A stretch of DNA of 64,000 nt from Firmicutes bacterium ASF500 (GTDB lineage: Bacteria > Bacillota > Clostridia > Oscillospirales > Oscillospiraceae), in NCBI GenBank assembly GCA_000492175.2, contig CP097573.1, positions 1,178,001 through 1,242,000 on the forward strand, in the 5' to 3' direction. The notes under the pieces are model-generated. The model was not told where the DNA came from and did no database searches. It was given only the letters and a program-made list of their open reading frames with translations. This document shows, piece after piece, positions 49,991-58,713 of the stretch. Position numbers and translations under genes: made by a program. How positions within the stretch are numbered: position 1 is the stretch's first letter; every line of letters begins with the position of its first letter.

Positions 49991-50836
49991 TTGGGAAGCG
50001 GAAACTGGATCGTGGACAACCTCAACTCCGCCCTGGGGACCTGGAACGGGAAGCTGGCGGAGATCTGGCAGCTCCTCAGTACCACCCCGGAGGAGTTCAA
50101 AGGCGGCGGAGTCTGGACGGTCATCCAGGGTATCAACGGCGCGCTCCAGGCCATCGGCTGCGCCTTGCTGGTGCTGTTTTTTGTCATGGGCATTGTCAAG
50201 ACCTGCGGCAGCTTTACGGAATTGAAGAAGCCGGAAATGGTGTTCAAGTGCTTCATCCGCTTTGTGTTGGCCCAGGCGGCGGTGACCCACGGCATGGAAC
50301 TGATGACGGCGCTTTTCAAAGTGGCGCAAGGTATGATCTCCACCATCATGACGGCCTCCGGCCTCTCGGCGCTGACCGATACCACCCTGCCCAGCGAGAT
50401 GGTGACCATCATCGAGGACGTGGGCTTTCTGGAGAGCATCCCCCTGTGGGCCATCACCCTGCTGGGGTCTCTGTTCATTTGGGTGCTGTCCCTTATCATG
50501 ATTTTAACGGTCTACTCCCGGTTTTTCAAGCTCTACCTCGCCACCGCCATCGCGCCCATCCCCATGGCCAGCTTCGCGGGACAGCCCTCCAGCAGTATTG
50601 GCGTGGCCTTTCTCAAGAGCTACGCCGCTATCTGCCTGGAGGGCTGTATCATCGTGTTAGCCTGTGTAATTTTCTCGGCATTCGCCACCACGCCGCCCGC
50701 CATTGCGGACGATACCCTGGCGGCGGCCACCATCGTGTGGAACTATGTGGGGGAACTGATCTTCAATATGCTTGTCTTGGTGGGCTGCATCAAAATGAGC
50801 GATAGGCTGATCCGGGAGCTGATGGGGCTGGGATAA
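49991..50836 (+). CDS. VirB6/TrbL-like channel protein, TTG start
   Basis: A 281-residue membrane protein with about six helices (GCALLVLFFVMGIVKTCG, FIRFVLAQAAVTHGM, LWAITLLGSLFIWVLSLIMI, LEGCIIVLACVIFSAFA and others). It forms the inner-membrane part of the mating channel. TTG 49991 directly follows an in-frame TGA and lies 6 bases after GGAGGTG. Confidence 0.8.
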   Translation: MGSGNWIVDNLNSALGTWNGKLAEIWQLLSTTPEEFKGGGVWTVIQGINGALQAIGCALLVLFFVMGIVKTCGSFTELKKPEMVFKCFIRFVLAQAAVTHGMELMTALFKVAQGMISTIMTASGLSALTDTTLPSEMVTIIEDVGFLESIPLWAITLLGSLFIWVLSLIMILTVYSRFFKLYLATAIAPIPMASFAGQPSSSIGVAFLKSYAAICLEGCIIVLACVIFSAFATTPPAIADDTLAAATIVWNYVGELIFNMLVLVGCIKMSDRLIRELMGLG

Positions 50837-50839
50837 CGG

Positions 50840-51175
50840 TTACCACAGGCCCTTGGTGTCGATGACATACTCGCCAGCGGCCCTGGCCTGCCGGACGCGG
50901 TAGGCCAGCAGATCCGCCATGGCCCGCTCCTCCCGCCAGTCCGCCAGCAGATCCCAGAGGCGGCGGAGCAGCGTCACCATCCAGGACAGGACGGCGAGGC
51001 CGACCAGGGCGAAGAAGATACCGTCCGCCAGGGCCGTGTGGGCCTGATACCAGCCGTGGAACACGGTGAGCATCAGGAGTGTGTACAGCATGGGGATGCC
51101 CAATCGGAGCTTCAGGGCCAGACGGAACAGGATGGGGAGTAAAAACAGCCCGATACCTAAAATCATAAACATCAT
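50840..51175 (-). CDS. Small membrane protein, antisense to the transfer operon
   Basis: A 111-residue protein with three hydrophobic segments (MFMILGIGLFLLPILFRLAL, YTLLMLTVFHGWYQ, GIFFALVGLAVLSWMVTLL) and an Arg-rich C-terminus. ATG 51175 has GAGGAGG 8 bases upstream. It lies opposite to all neighbouring transfer genes, splitting the operon between the TrbL-like gene and prgI. Unknown role. Confidence 0.6.
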   Translation of the reverse strand: MMFMILGIGLFLLPILFRLALKLRLGIPMLYTLLMLTVFHGWYQAHTALADGIFFALVGLAVLSWMVTLLRRLWDLLADWREERAMADLLAYRVRQARAAGEYVIDTKGLW

Positions 51176-51216
51176 CGCCACAACCTCCTCAGAGTAGTTT
51201 GTGGCATCTTACCATA

Positions 51217-51247
51217 GGCAGGCGGACCTTGCAACGGTCTGTCTGCC
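51217..51247 (+). other. Hairpin before the PrgI ribosome site
   Basis: A 12-bp stem with two G-T pairs (51217-51228 with 51236-51247) and a 7-base loop, 14 bases before GGAGGTG. Confidence 0.6.
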
Positions 51248-51275
51248 GATTCTTTCATTCTGGAGGTGATTACCC

Positions 51276-51629
51276 ATAGAAGTCCGCATCAACAAAGAAG
51301 TCCGGGACTATCAGGAAAGCCTGTTCTTCGGTTTGTCCCTGCGGCAGTTCGTTTTCGCCCTGCTGGCCGTGCTGGTGGCGGTGGGGCTGTACTTCGGCCT
51401 GCACAGCGTGGTGGGCAGCGGGGAGATTGGCTGGATCTGCGTCCTGGCGGCTTTTCCCTTCGCCCTCTGCGGCTTTTTCACCTACAACGGCATGACCTTT
51501 GAAAAGTTTCTCCTCGCCGTCATCCGCTCGGAGCTGCTGTACCCCAGAAAGCTGGTGTTCCGGGCGGAGAACTTCTACGCCTTGGCGATGGAGCATTCCA
51601 CAGTAAAGGAGGCATTGAAGATTGATTAA
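51276..51629 (+). CDS. PrgI-family transfer protein; probable ATA start
   Basis: A 117-residue protein: cytoplasmic EVRINKEVRDYQESLFFGLS, two membrane helices (FVFALLAVLVAVGLYFGL, GWICVLAAFPFALCGFF) and a C-terminal KFLLAVIRSELLYPRKLVFR. PrgI proteins partner VirB4 at the membrane. Homologues begin just before EVRINKE, which here is ATA 51276, 7 bases after GGAGGTG. An in-frame TGA lies at 51267, and the first ordinary start (TTG 51333) would remove the conserved N-terminus and has no ribosome site. Confidence 0.78.
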   Translation: MEVRINKEVRDYQESLFFGLSLRQFVFALLAVLVAVGLYFGLHSVVGSGEIGWICVLAAFPFALCGFFTYNGMTFEKFLLAVIRSELLYPRKLVFRAENFYALAMEHSTVKEALKID

Positions 51630-53970
51630 AACCCTTCAAAATACGCTGAAGCAGGACCGGGAGGGCTTCGTCCTCCCCAAGTCCGTGCAGGACGCCATCC
51701 CCATCCGCCGTCTCTGGCCGGATGGGATTTTTCAGTTCGGGAGCAAGTTCTCCAAGACCATCCGCTTCTCGGACATCAACTACGCCATCGCCTCAAAAGA
51801 GGATAAAACGTCCATGTTCCTGGGCTATTCGGAGCTTTTGAACGCCCTGGACACCGGCTCCACCACCAAGCTCACCATCAACAACAAAAGGCTCAACCGC
51901 CAGGATTTCGAGCAGAAGATCCTGCTGCCCCGGCAGGATGACTACCTGGACGGCTACCGGGCAGAGTACAACGCCATGCTGCTGGACAAGGTCACCGACA
52001 GTTCCAACAGCGTGGTGCAGGAGCGGTACATCACACTCTCTGTCCACCGCAAGACCGTGGAGGAGGCCCGCACCTTCTTTGACCGGGTGACGGCGGACGT
52101 GACCACCCGTCTGAGCCACCTGGACGCCCGCAGCGAGGAGCTGGATGCGGTAGAGCGCCTCCGGGTGCTGCACGACTTCTACCGCACCGGCGAGGAAACG
52201 GAATTCCATGTGGATCTTCGGGACCTGATGCGGAAGGGCCACTCCTTCAAGGATACCATCTGCCCGGACAGCCTGGAGTTCAGGAAGGACTACTTCGTCA
52301 TGGGCGGCAAATATGGCCGGGTGCTGTTCCTGAAGGAGTACGCCAGCTATATCAAGGACAGCATGATCTCCGAGCTGACGGCCCTGAACCGCACCATGAT
52401 GCTGTCCATTGATGTGATCCCTGTCCCCACGGACGAGGCCGTCCGGGAGATGCAGAACCGCCTGCTGGGGGTAGAGACCAACGTCACCAACTGGCAGCGG
52501 CGGCAGAACAGCAACAACAATTTCTCCGCCGTAGTGCCGTATGATCTGGAGCAGCAGCGAAAGGAAACCCGTGAGATGCTGGACGATCTCACCACCCGTG
52601 ACCAGCGAATGATGTTCGCCGTGGTGACCCTGGTGCATCTGGCGGACTCCAAGGAGGAGCTGGACAGCGACACGGATGCCCTCCAGTCCGCCGCCCGAAA
52701 ACACCTGTGCCAGCTCTCCACCCTGAACTGGCAGCAGGCGGACGGGCTGGTGACCGCCCTCCCCCTGGGCCTGCGGCGGATCGACGCCCTGCGGACGCTC
52801 ACTACCGAGGCCCTGGCCGTCCTCATGCCCTTCAAGGCCCAGGAGGTGCGAGACCAGGGCGGGGTGTACTATGGGCAGAATGTTATTTCCAAGAACCTCA
52901 TCATCGCCAATCGGAAGGAACTGCTCAACGGCAACGGCTTCGTCCTGGGCGTGTCCGGCTCCGGCAAGTCCTTCACCGCCAAGCGGGAGATGGTCAATCT
53001 GGCCCTCTCCACCGATGACGATATCATCGTCATAGATCCTGAGTCGGAGTACCGGCCCCTGATAGAAGGGCTGGGTGGCGAGGTGATCAGCATCTCCGCC
53101 ACCTCCCCCAACCATATCAACGCCATGGACATGGAGCAGGGATATGGCGATGGGGAGAACCCGGTGGTGCTGAAGTCCGAGTTTCTGCTGTCCCTGTGTG
53201 AGCAGCTCATGGGCGACCGGCTGCTGTCCGCCAAGGAGAAATCCATCATCGACCGCTGCACCGCCAGCGGCTACCACAGCTACATCAAGGGCGGCTACCA
53301 GGGCAAAGCCCCCACCCTCCAGGACTTCCATGCCGAACTGCTCCGCCAGGATGAGCCGGAGGCGCGTGACGTGGCCCTGGCAATCGAGCTGTTCACGGAG
53401 GGCAGCCTCAATACCTTCGCCAAGCCCACCAATGTGGACACGGACGCCCGAATCCTCTGCTATGACATCCGGGATCTGGGCAAACAGCTTTTGCCTGTGG
53501 GTATGCTGGTGGTGCTGGACAGCGTGTTCAACCGGATCATCCGCAACCGGGCGCTGGGCCGGAACACCTGGGTCTATATCGATGAAATTTATTTGCTGTT
53601 TCAGAACGAATACAGCGCAAACTTCCTTTTTACCCTTTGGAAGCGGGTCAGAAAGTACGGAGCCTGCTGCACTGGCCTTACCCAGAACGTGGACGATCTC
53701 CTCCAGTCCCACACCGCCCGAACCATGCTGGCCAACAGCGAATTCCTGGTCATGCTGAACCAGGCGGCCACCGACCGGGCGGAGCTGGCGCGGTTGCTGA
53801 ACATTTCGGACAACCAGCTCTCGTATATCACCAACGTAGATTTTGGGCGTGGCCTCATCAAGTGCGGAAGCGCCATCGTACCCTTTATGGACAACTTCCC
53901 CAAGAACCGGCTCTACCGGCTGATGACCACCCGCCCGTCCGACCTCTCCGAGAACACTGGAGCTGCGTAA
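51622..53970 (+). CDS. virB4: VirB4-type secretion ATPase, TTG start
   Basis: A 782-residue ATPase that powers the mating channel. The N-terminal CagE/TrbE-like domain (to about 400) is followed by the ATPase domain with Walker A GVSGSGKSFTAKRE near 443 and Walker B TWVYIDEIYLLFQ near 650. Conserved C-terminal FTLWKRVRKYGA and TQNVDDLL are present. TTG 51622 has AAAGGAGG 9 bases upstream and overlaps the prgI stop, so the pair is coupled. Confidence 0.93.
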   Translation: MIKTLQNTLKQDREGFVLPKSVQDAIPIRRLWPDGIFQFGSKFSKTIRFSDINYAIASKEDKTSMFLGYSELLNALDTGSTTKLTINNKRLNRQDFEQKILLPRQDDYLDGYRAEYNAMLLDKVTDSSNSVVQERYITLSVHRKTVEEARTFFDRVTADVTTRLSHLDARSEELDAVERLRVLHDFYRTGEETEFHVDLRDLMRKGHSFKDTICPDSLEFRKDYFVMGGKYGRVLFLKEYASYIKDSMISELTALNRTMMLSIDVIPVPTDEAVREMQNRLLGVETNVTNWQRRQNSNNNFSAVVPYDLEQQRKETREMLDDLTTRDQRMMFAVVTLVHLADSKEELDSDTDALQSAARKHLCQLSTLNWQQADGLVTALPLGLRRIDALRTLTTEALAVLMPFKAQEVRDQGGVYYGQNVISKNLIIANRKELLNGNGFVLGVSGSGKSFTAKREMVNLALSTDDDIIVIDPESEYRPLIEGLGGEVISISATSPNHINAMDMEQGYGDGENPVVLKSEFLLSLCEQLMGDRLLSAKEKSIIDRCTASGYHSYIKGGYQGKAPTLQDFHAELLRQDEPEARDVALAIELFTEGSLNTFAKPTNVDTDARILCYDIRDLGKQLLPVGMLVVLDSVFNRIIRNRALGRNTWVYIDEIYLLFQNEYSANFLFTLWKRVRKYGACCTGLTQNVDDLLQSHTARTMLANSEFLVMLNQAATDRAELARLLNISDNQLSYITNVDFGRGLIKCGSAIVPFMDNFPKNRLYRLMTTRPSDLSENTGAA

Positions 53971-53977
53971 AAATATC

Positions 53978-54008
53978 GGGGACAGGGCCGCAGACACAGC
54001 CCTGTTCC
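53978..54008 (+). other. Hairpin before the CHAP-hydrolase ribosome site
   Basis: Arms at 53978-53988 and 53999-54008 (GACAGGGC with GCCCTGTT, one G-T pair), 8 bases before GGAGGTG. Confidence 0.6.
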
Positions 54009-54030
54009 TCGTTGTAGGAGGTGATGAAAC

Positions 54031-56274
54031 ATCGCAAAAATCAAGGAAAAACGCAAGGCAACTGGCAAATTAAAGGAAAAAGTCAAGTCCGCTCCGAAGG
54101 AACTTGTCCACCGCGGGCTGGATGACGGTACGGAGCGCCTGCGGGGCCAGCTCCGGGAGACCGCCCAGCGGGGACAGGCCAGCGACTACGGCGGCGACCA
54201 GATCGAGGATACTGCCGCCCGTGGGGCATATCAGGCACGGCGCGGTGTGGAAACTCTGCTGAAGAAGAAAAAGTCCGCCAGGGATCGGCTGCCGGACGAG
54301 GAGCCGCGCACCCCTGATCCGTCCACGCCCCCGGAGTCTCCCTCAGATCCACCCGCACCCTCTGAGCCGTCTGCACGGGAGAAGCCCCGGATTAAGACGC
54401 GGGAAGCTGTCTCCGCCAGAGAGGGCGGTGTCGGCGCTGGGTCGGCTGAAAGCGGCGGGACAGGGCCATCCTCTGGGGAGAGGATGAGGCAGACGCGGAT
54501 CAAAACCAGGGAACCTGCCGTTCATGATTTGCGCCCGGATGTGCCGCCTGCCTCACAGGGCGGATTGGAGGCGCCGCAGGTCAGAACAAGGGACGCCGCC
54601 TCCGGCGCGCCCACCGGCCATAGGACGGCAGCACCGTCTTCCGGCCATGATCAGCCGTCTCACAGGCTGTCCATCAAGACAAAAGATGCCTACATCCAGG
54701 ATCAGCCCACATCTGCGCTGGAGCAACCGCCCCAAGCGCTCGTGCAGGGCAAGCAGGAGTTCATGCGGGAGCGTGGCCGGACGGCGGCCATGAAACGGGC
54801 GGAGGCCCAGTGGGTGGGGAACGATACCATCCCCCAGGCCGGAAACGGCGGGGAGACTGCCCCTCCCGCTCCGATGAGGCGCAGGTATACTGGCGGACAG
54901 GGCAGATACGCTCCGGCCCAGGCTGTGCGCGGGCCGGGAGAGCCTGAACCCCGGCCTGTGGGGGGTGGTGGGCGGAAAATCGTCAAAACGGCCCGCTCCG
55001 GGAGAAGGACTGCCGAGGGCGCCGCCAAGCAGACCATCAAGACCGCGGAACACTCCTCAAAAAAGGCCGTTAAGACTGCCCAGCGAACGGCGAAAACCGC
55101 GCAGCAGACGGTCAAAACCGCCCAGGCCACCGTCAAGGCCACCCAGCGGGCCGTACAGACCGCCCGTGCCACGGCAAAGGCAGCGGCGACCACAGCCAAG
55201 GCGGCGGCGAAAGCCACAGTAGCGGCGATAAAAGCGGCCATTGCGGCAACGCAGGAGTTGGTCGCCGCCATCGCCGCTGGGGGCTGGGTGGTACTCGTGG
55301 TGGTGCTGGTGATCTGCATGATCGGCCTGCTCATCGCCTCGCCCTTCGGCATCTTCTTTGCAGACGGAAGCTCCCCGGACTCGGTATCGCCCACGGCGGC
55401 AATCGTGCAGATCAACGGCGAGTACGTGGATACGCTGTCTGCGCTCCAGACCGAGGGGAGCTATGACCGGGTGGAGATCCAGGGCCGCCAGCCGTCCTGG
55501 GCGGACGTGTTCGCGGTGTTCGCCGCCAAGACTGCCGGTGGGGCGGACGGCGCGCAGGTGTCCGTCCTGGACCCGGACACGGCGGAGAAGCTGCGGGCGG
55601 TGTTCTGGGATATGACCAAGATCACCTCTGCGGAGGCGGATGTGGAGCATCCCGCCGAGGGCGACACCGCCGCCTGGACGGAGAAGGTGCTAACCATCAC
55701 GGTCACGCCCCGGACGCCGGACGATATGCGGGTGTTCTATGCGTTCACGGATCAGCAGAACGCCGCCCTGGACGAGCTGCTGACGGCGGCGAACCGTGAG
55801 ATGTGGAACGACCTCCTCTACGGCTCCAGCGGTGAGATCGTGGCCGTGGCGCTGTCCCAGGTGGGCAACGTGGGCGGCCAGCCCTATTGGAGCTGGTACG
55901 GCTTCAACAGCCGGGTGGAGTGGTGTGCCTGCTTTGTGAGCTGGTGCGCCAACGAGTGCGGCTACATTGACGCCGGGGTGATCCCCAAGTTTGCCGGATG
56001 TGTAGGTGGCTCCAATTGGTTCAAAGCCAGGGGTCAGTGGCAGGACGGCAGCTATGAGCCGCGCCCTGGAGATTTAATATTTTTCGATTGGGACGATCCG
56101 GGCGGATACTCCGGCCCCCAGGATGATGTCCCTGACCATGTGGGCATCGTAGAGCGGGTGGAGAACGGCGTGGTCTACACCGTGGAGGGCAACTCCGGCG
56201 ATAGCTGCCGCCAGCGCAGCTATAACGTGGGGCATTACGAGATCTGGGGCTACGGATGCCCCATTTATAACTAA
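54031..56274 (+). CDS. Transfer-associated CHAP peptidoglycan hydrolase; probable ATC start
   Basis: About 747 residues. The N-terminal third is a charged, Pro-rich cytoplasmic region with repeated RIKTRE/KTRD-like phrases. Residues about 315-400 are seven-residue repeats built on KTAQ/KAAA. A membrane helix near 416-440 follows (WVVLVVVLVICMIGLLIA). The extracellular CHAP domain has Cys in EWCACFVSWC and His in DHVGIVE. It opens the wall for the mating channel. The frame reads back to ATC 54031 (AKIKEKRKATGKLKEK), 7 bases after GGAGGTG, with TGA at 54025; the first ordinary start, GTG 54247, would lose 72 coding residues. Confidence 0.85.
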   Translation: MAKIKEKRKATGKLKEKVKSAPKELVHRGLDDGTERLRGQLRETAQRGQASDYGGDQIEDTAARGAYQARRGVETLLKKKKSARDRLPDEEPRTPDPSTPPESPSDPPAPSEPSAREKPRIKTREAVSAREGGVGAGSAESGGTGPSSGERMRQTRIKTREPAVHDLRPDVPPASQGGLEAPQVRTRDAASGAPTGHRTAAPSSGHDQPSHRLSIKTKDAYIQDQPTSALEQPPQALVQGKQEFMRERGRTAAMKRAEAQWVGNDTIPQAGNGGETAPPAPMRRRYTGGQGRYAPAQAVRGPGEPEPRPVGGGGRKIVKTARSGRRTAEGAAKQTIKTAEHSSKKAVKTAQRTAKTAQQTVKTAQATVKATQRAVQTARATAKAAATTAKAAAKATVAAIKAAIAATQELVAAIAAGGWVVLVVVLVICMIGLLIASPFGIFFADGSSPDSVSPTAAIVQINGEYVDTLSALQTEGSYDRVEIQGRQPSWADVFAVFAAKTAGGADGAQVSVLDPDTAEKLRAVFWDMTKITSAEADVEHPAEGDTAAWTEKVLTITVTPRTPDDMRVFYAFTDQQNAALDELLTAANREMWNDLLYGSSGEIVAVALSQVGNVGGQPYWSWYGFNSRVEWCACFVSWCANECGYIDAGVIPKFAGCVGGSNWFKARGQWQDGSYEPRPGDLIFFDWDDPGGYSGPQDDVPDHVGIVERVENGVVYTVEGNSGDSCRQRSYNVGHYEIWGYGCPIYN

Positions 56275-56343
56275 TTTCAAAGGCTGGGAAATGGGATCGC
56301 CCTGTTTCCCAGTCTAAATTTTACGATTTTGGAGTGAAAAGAT

Positions 56344-57271
56344 ATGGCAGTTTTTCGTGTGGAGCGCACCCACAACTACACCGTCATGAGCAACTACCAC
56401 CTGCGGGAAGAGCCTGTCCCTCAAAGCGAAGGGCCTGCTGTCCCAGATGTTGAGCCTCCCGGAAGATTGGGATTACACCTTGGCGGGGCTGGCCCGCATC
56501 AACGCCGAGGGCAAGGACGCCATCCGGGCCGCTGTGGTGGAGCTGGAGAAAGCCGGGTATGTCCAGCGCCGCCAGACCACCGACAAGGCCGGGAAGTTCG
56601 GCGCCAATGAGTATATTATCCGGGAGTACCCCGCTTCTCACGAACCGCCCCCGGAAGGGCCGTCTTCGGCCCAACCGTTGCCGGAAAATCCGACAACGGA
56701 GAATCCGTCCACGGTTTCCACGCAGACGGAAAAGACAACGCAAATAAATAAAGACCTACAGAAAAAAGAAAACAAAATACTGACTTCACAAAGTACGGAT
56801 TCATTTCCCTTCCTTTCATCCCCTCCCGCCACGTCTGCGGCGGCAGAGCCGCCTGAAGCGAAGGGAAGGAAGCGGAGCAGGAGCAACGGGATGAGCCAGG
56901 GCGAGATGGATGCCTATCGGGAACTGATCCGGGAGAATATCTGCTATGACGATTTCGTGCGGGAGCATCCGTATGACGCCGGTCAGTTGGATGAGATGGT
57001 AGAACTGATGGTGGAGGCGGTCTGCTCCAAAAAGAAAAATATCCGGGTGGCGGGGAATGACTTCCCCCAGGCGGTGGTGAAGTCCCGGTTGCTGAAGCTG
57101 GACTCTGAGCATATCCGCTTCGTGTTCGACTGCCTCCGTGAGAACACCACTCAGGTGCGGAACATGAAACAGTACCTGCTGACAGTGCTATACAACGCCC
57201 CGGTCACCATAGAGAGCCACTACGCCGCCCAGGTCAACCACGACCTCTACGGCGGGGAGGCGGCAACGTAA
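56344..57271 (+). pseudogene. Helix-turn-helix replication-type protein with a frameshift
   Basis: The gene starts normally (MAVFRVERTHNYTVMSNYHLR), then the frame is lost near 56407-56411. In the next frame the expected continuation SLSLKAKGLLSQMLSLPEDW resumes and runs to 57271 with the winged-helix part (YTLAGLARINAEGKDAIR) and the C-terminal DUF6017-like region. One base extra or two missing explains it. Either a mutation has inactivated the gene, or the sequence has an error. Homologues are common near the ends of such elements, probably for replication control. Confidence 0.75.
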
Positions 57272-57293
57272 GCCAGTCACATCACCGCTTTTC

Positions 57294-58028
57294 TTATACA
57301 GGTCTGTCCACCCTGGACTCGTGCTTGATCAGCCGGAACACGATAAAGTACATCGCGGCCACGAACGCCACGAAGACCATCGTGGACTGGCCGGTGCCAA
57401 TCATGCAGCAGGAATCATAGAACCCGTGCAGCAGAACGGCAGCCAGGTATCCAAGCGCCAGGTTTACCGTCGTGCCAGCCCTCTCTTCCCTGTCTGCGCA
57501 CAGCCTTGCCCGTGAATAGAACAGCCCCATGAATACCGAAAAGCTCATGTGGCCGGGAATCGCCAGGATCGCGCGGGGCAGCGCGACGGACAGGCCATAG
57601 GAGAACACATACTTCACATTCTCAAAAGCGGCAAACCCCAGTGAGACAAAAACCGCATAGACAATACCATCGAACTGGTAGTTGAAGTTGGGATCGTTCC
57701 AGGTCCGACGGTACAGGAAGAAGAACTTCGTGCCCTCCTCAATCACAGCGACAACCAGGAAAGCCAAAATGTAGACGTAGTTGGGGTCGTTGGGGTCCAT
57801 CGTGATATCCAAGGCGGTTTGTCCGATCACCTCCAGAACGATGGCGGCCAGAGCGGCCAGGACGCCCTTCCCTACCAAGCTCCAAAGGAGGTAAGGCGGC
57901 TCCTGCTCAATGCTGTCCTGGCGGTAAACGTACCGCATGAGGAATATGGCGGGCAGAACAGCCGCAAGAAAGTATATGGCAATGATGTAGTACATGGGAG
58001 CAACTACAAATGGAGCGAAGAAAAACAT
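57294..58028 (-). CDS. PrsW-family membrane metalloprotease
   Basis: A 244-residue protein with about seven membrane helices. The conserved family motifs are present: VVAVIEEGTKFFFLY (Glu pair), AFFENVKY-like GFAAFENVKYVF, and AVLLHGFYDSCC (His/Asp). PrsW proteins cleave membrane-bound anti-sigma factors. No sigma/anti-sigma pair is adjacent. I chose ATG 58028 because AGGAGG lies 6 bases upstream; the ATG at 58034 abuts it. It is probably the first chromosomal gene right of the element. Confidence 0.82.
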   Translation of the reverse strand: MFFFAPFVVAPMYYIIAIYFLAAVLPAIFLMRYVYRQDSIEQEPPYLLWSLVGKGVLAALAAIVLEVIGQTALDITMDPNDPNYVYILAFLVVAVIEEGTKFFFLYRRTWNDPNFNYQFDGIVYAVFVSLGFAAFENVKYVFSYGLSVALPRAILAIPGHMSFSVFMGLFYSRARLCADREERAGTTVNLALGYLAAVLLHGFYDSCCMIGTGQSTMVFVAFVAAMYFIVFRLIKHESRVDRPV

Positions 58029-58104
58029 AGTCATCCTCCTTGGTTCTTAGAGCAATTCTCTAAATTGCTAATACTGTTTTCACCCCCGAAGGGAGTGGAA
58101 ACAA

Positions 58105-58149
58105 AAAGAAAACAGCAGAGACTGGGCACTACCCAGTCCCGCTGTTTTT
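58105..58149 (-). terminator. Terminator of hsp20
   Basis: Stem GACTGGG/CCCAGTC (58120-58126 with 58132-58138), extended by AACAGC/GCTGTT, followed on the minus strand by a T-run. Confidence 0.82.
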
Positions 58150-58159
58150 CGTGCTTTTG

Positions 58160-58609
58160 TTATTCGATGGCAATCAGGTTGGACTTGGGCAGCTGCTTCT
58201 GCTCCCGCTTGGGCAGGGAGACCTTCAGGATGCCGTCCTCGAACTTGGCGGACACATCGGTGGGTTCCACACCCTCGCCCACATAAAAACTGCGGCTGCA
58301 GGTGCCGGCGTAGCGCTCCTGACGGATGTACTTGCCCTTCTTGTCCTTCTCGTCCTTGTCCAGGCCCTTGGCTGCGGAGATGGTCAGGTAGCCATCCTCC
58401 AGCGTCAGGTTGACCTCGTCCTTCTTGAAGCCGGGCAGGTCGATGTCAAGCTCGTAGGTGCCCTCCGTCTCCCGCACATCGGTCTTCATCAGGTTCTTGG
58501 CGTGCTTCCCGTACAGGGGATTGCTGCGGCCGGTCAACGCCGGGAACATATCAAAATCGGGACCGAAGAAATCATCGAACAGGTTCTCTCCAAAAATACT
58601 GGGCATCAT
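58160..58609 (-). CDS. Small heat-shock protein Hsp20
   Basis: A 149-residue alpha-crystallin-domain chaperone: VRETEGTYELDIDLPGFKKD, a central KKGKYIRQERYAGTCSRSF, and the end GILKVSLPKREQ. It holds unfolding proteins without ATP. ATG 58609 follows GGAGG by 8 bases. A CIRCE operator overlaps its promoter, so HrcA represses it until heat stress. Confidence 0.93.
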   Translation of the reverse strand: MMPSIFGENLFDDFFGPDFDMFPALTGRSNPLYGKHAKNLMKTDVRETEGTYELDIDLPGFKKDEVNLTLEDGYLTISAAKGLDKDEKDKKGKYIRQERYAGTCSRSFYVGEGVEPTDVSAKFEDGILKVSLPKREQKQLPKSNLIAIE

Positions 58610-58684
58610 AAGTCATTCCTCCAATCATGTTCCTGAAATGCCCTTTCGAGGAAGTCTTTTTTGCTTCCCCCTTGGAACGATTAT

Positions 58685-58713
58685 GTTATACCATTCCAAA
58701 TTAGCACTGTCAA
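58685..58713 (-). promoter_or_regulatory. Promoter of hsp20
   Basis: On the minus strand TTGACA at 58713-58708, a 17-base spacer, and TATAAC at 58690-58685. The -35 box lies inside the CIRCE element. Confidence 0.85.

Larger units (their letters stand above)
8868..57271. mobile_element. Integrative conjugative element (no integrase visible)
   Basis: About 48 kb carries a complete Gram-positive conjugation set (MobC, MOBP-like relaxase, PcfB, VirD4, VirB2-like, VirB6-like, PrgI, VirB4, CHAP hydrolase). It also carries partition genes (ParM/ParR, ParB-like), ssb, primase and antirestriction-type genes, and a surface module. The boundaries given are the outermost element-type genes, not proven ends. 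No tyrosine or serine integrase is found, and the terminal helix-turn-helix gene is frameshifted, so the element may be incomplete. Confidence 0.8.

Noticed and set aside
51793..53997. A 734-residue minus-strand frame opposite virB4
   Set aside because: Shadow of a GC-rich gene; the plus strand has Walker A and B motifs in the correct order.
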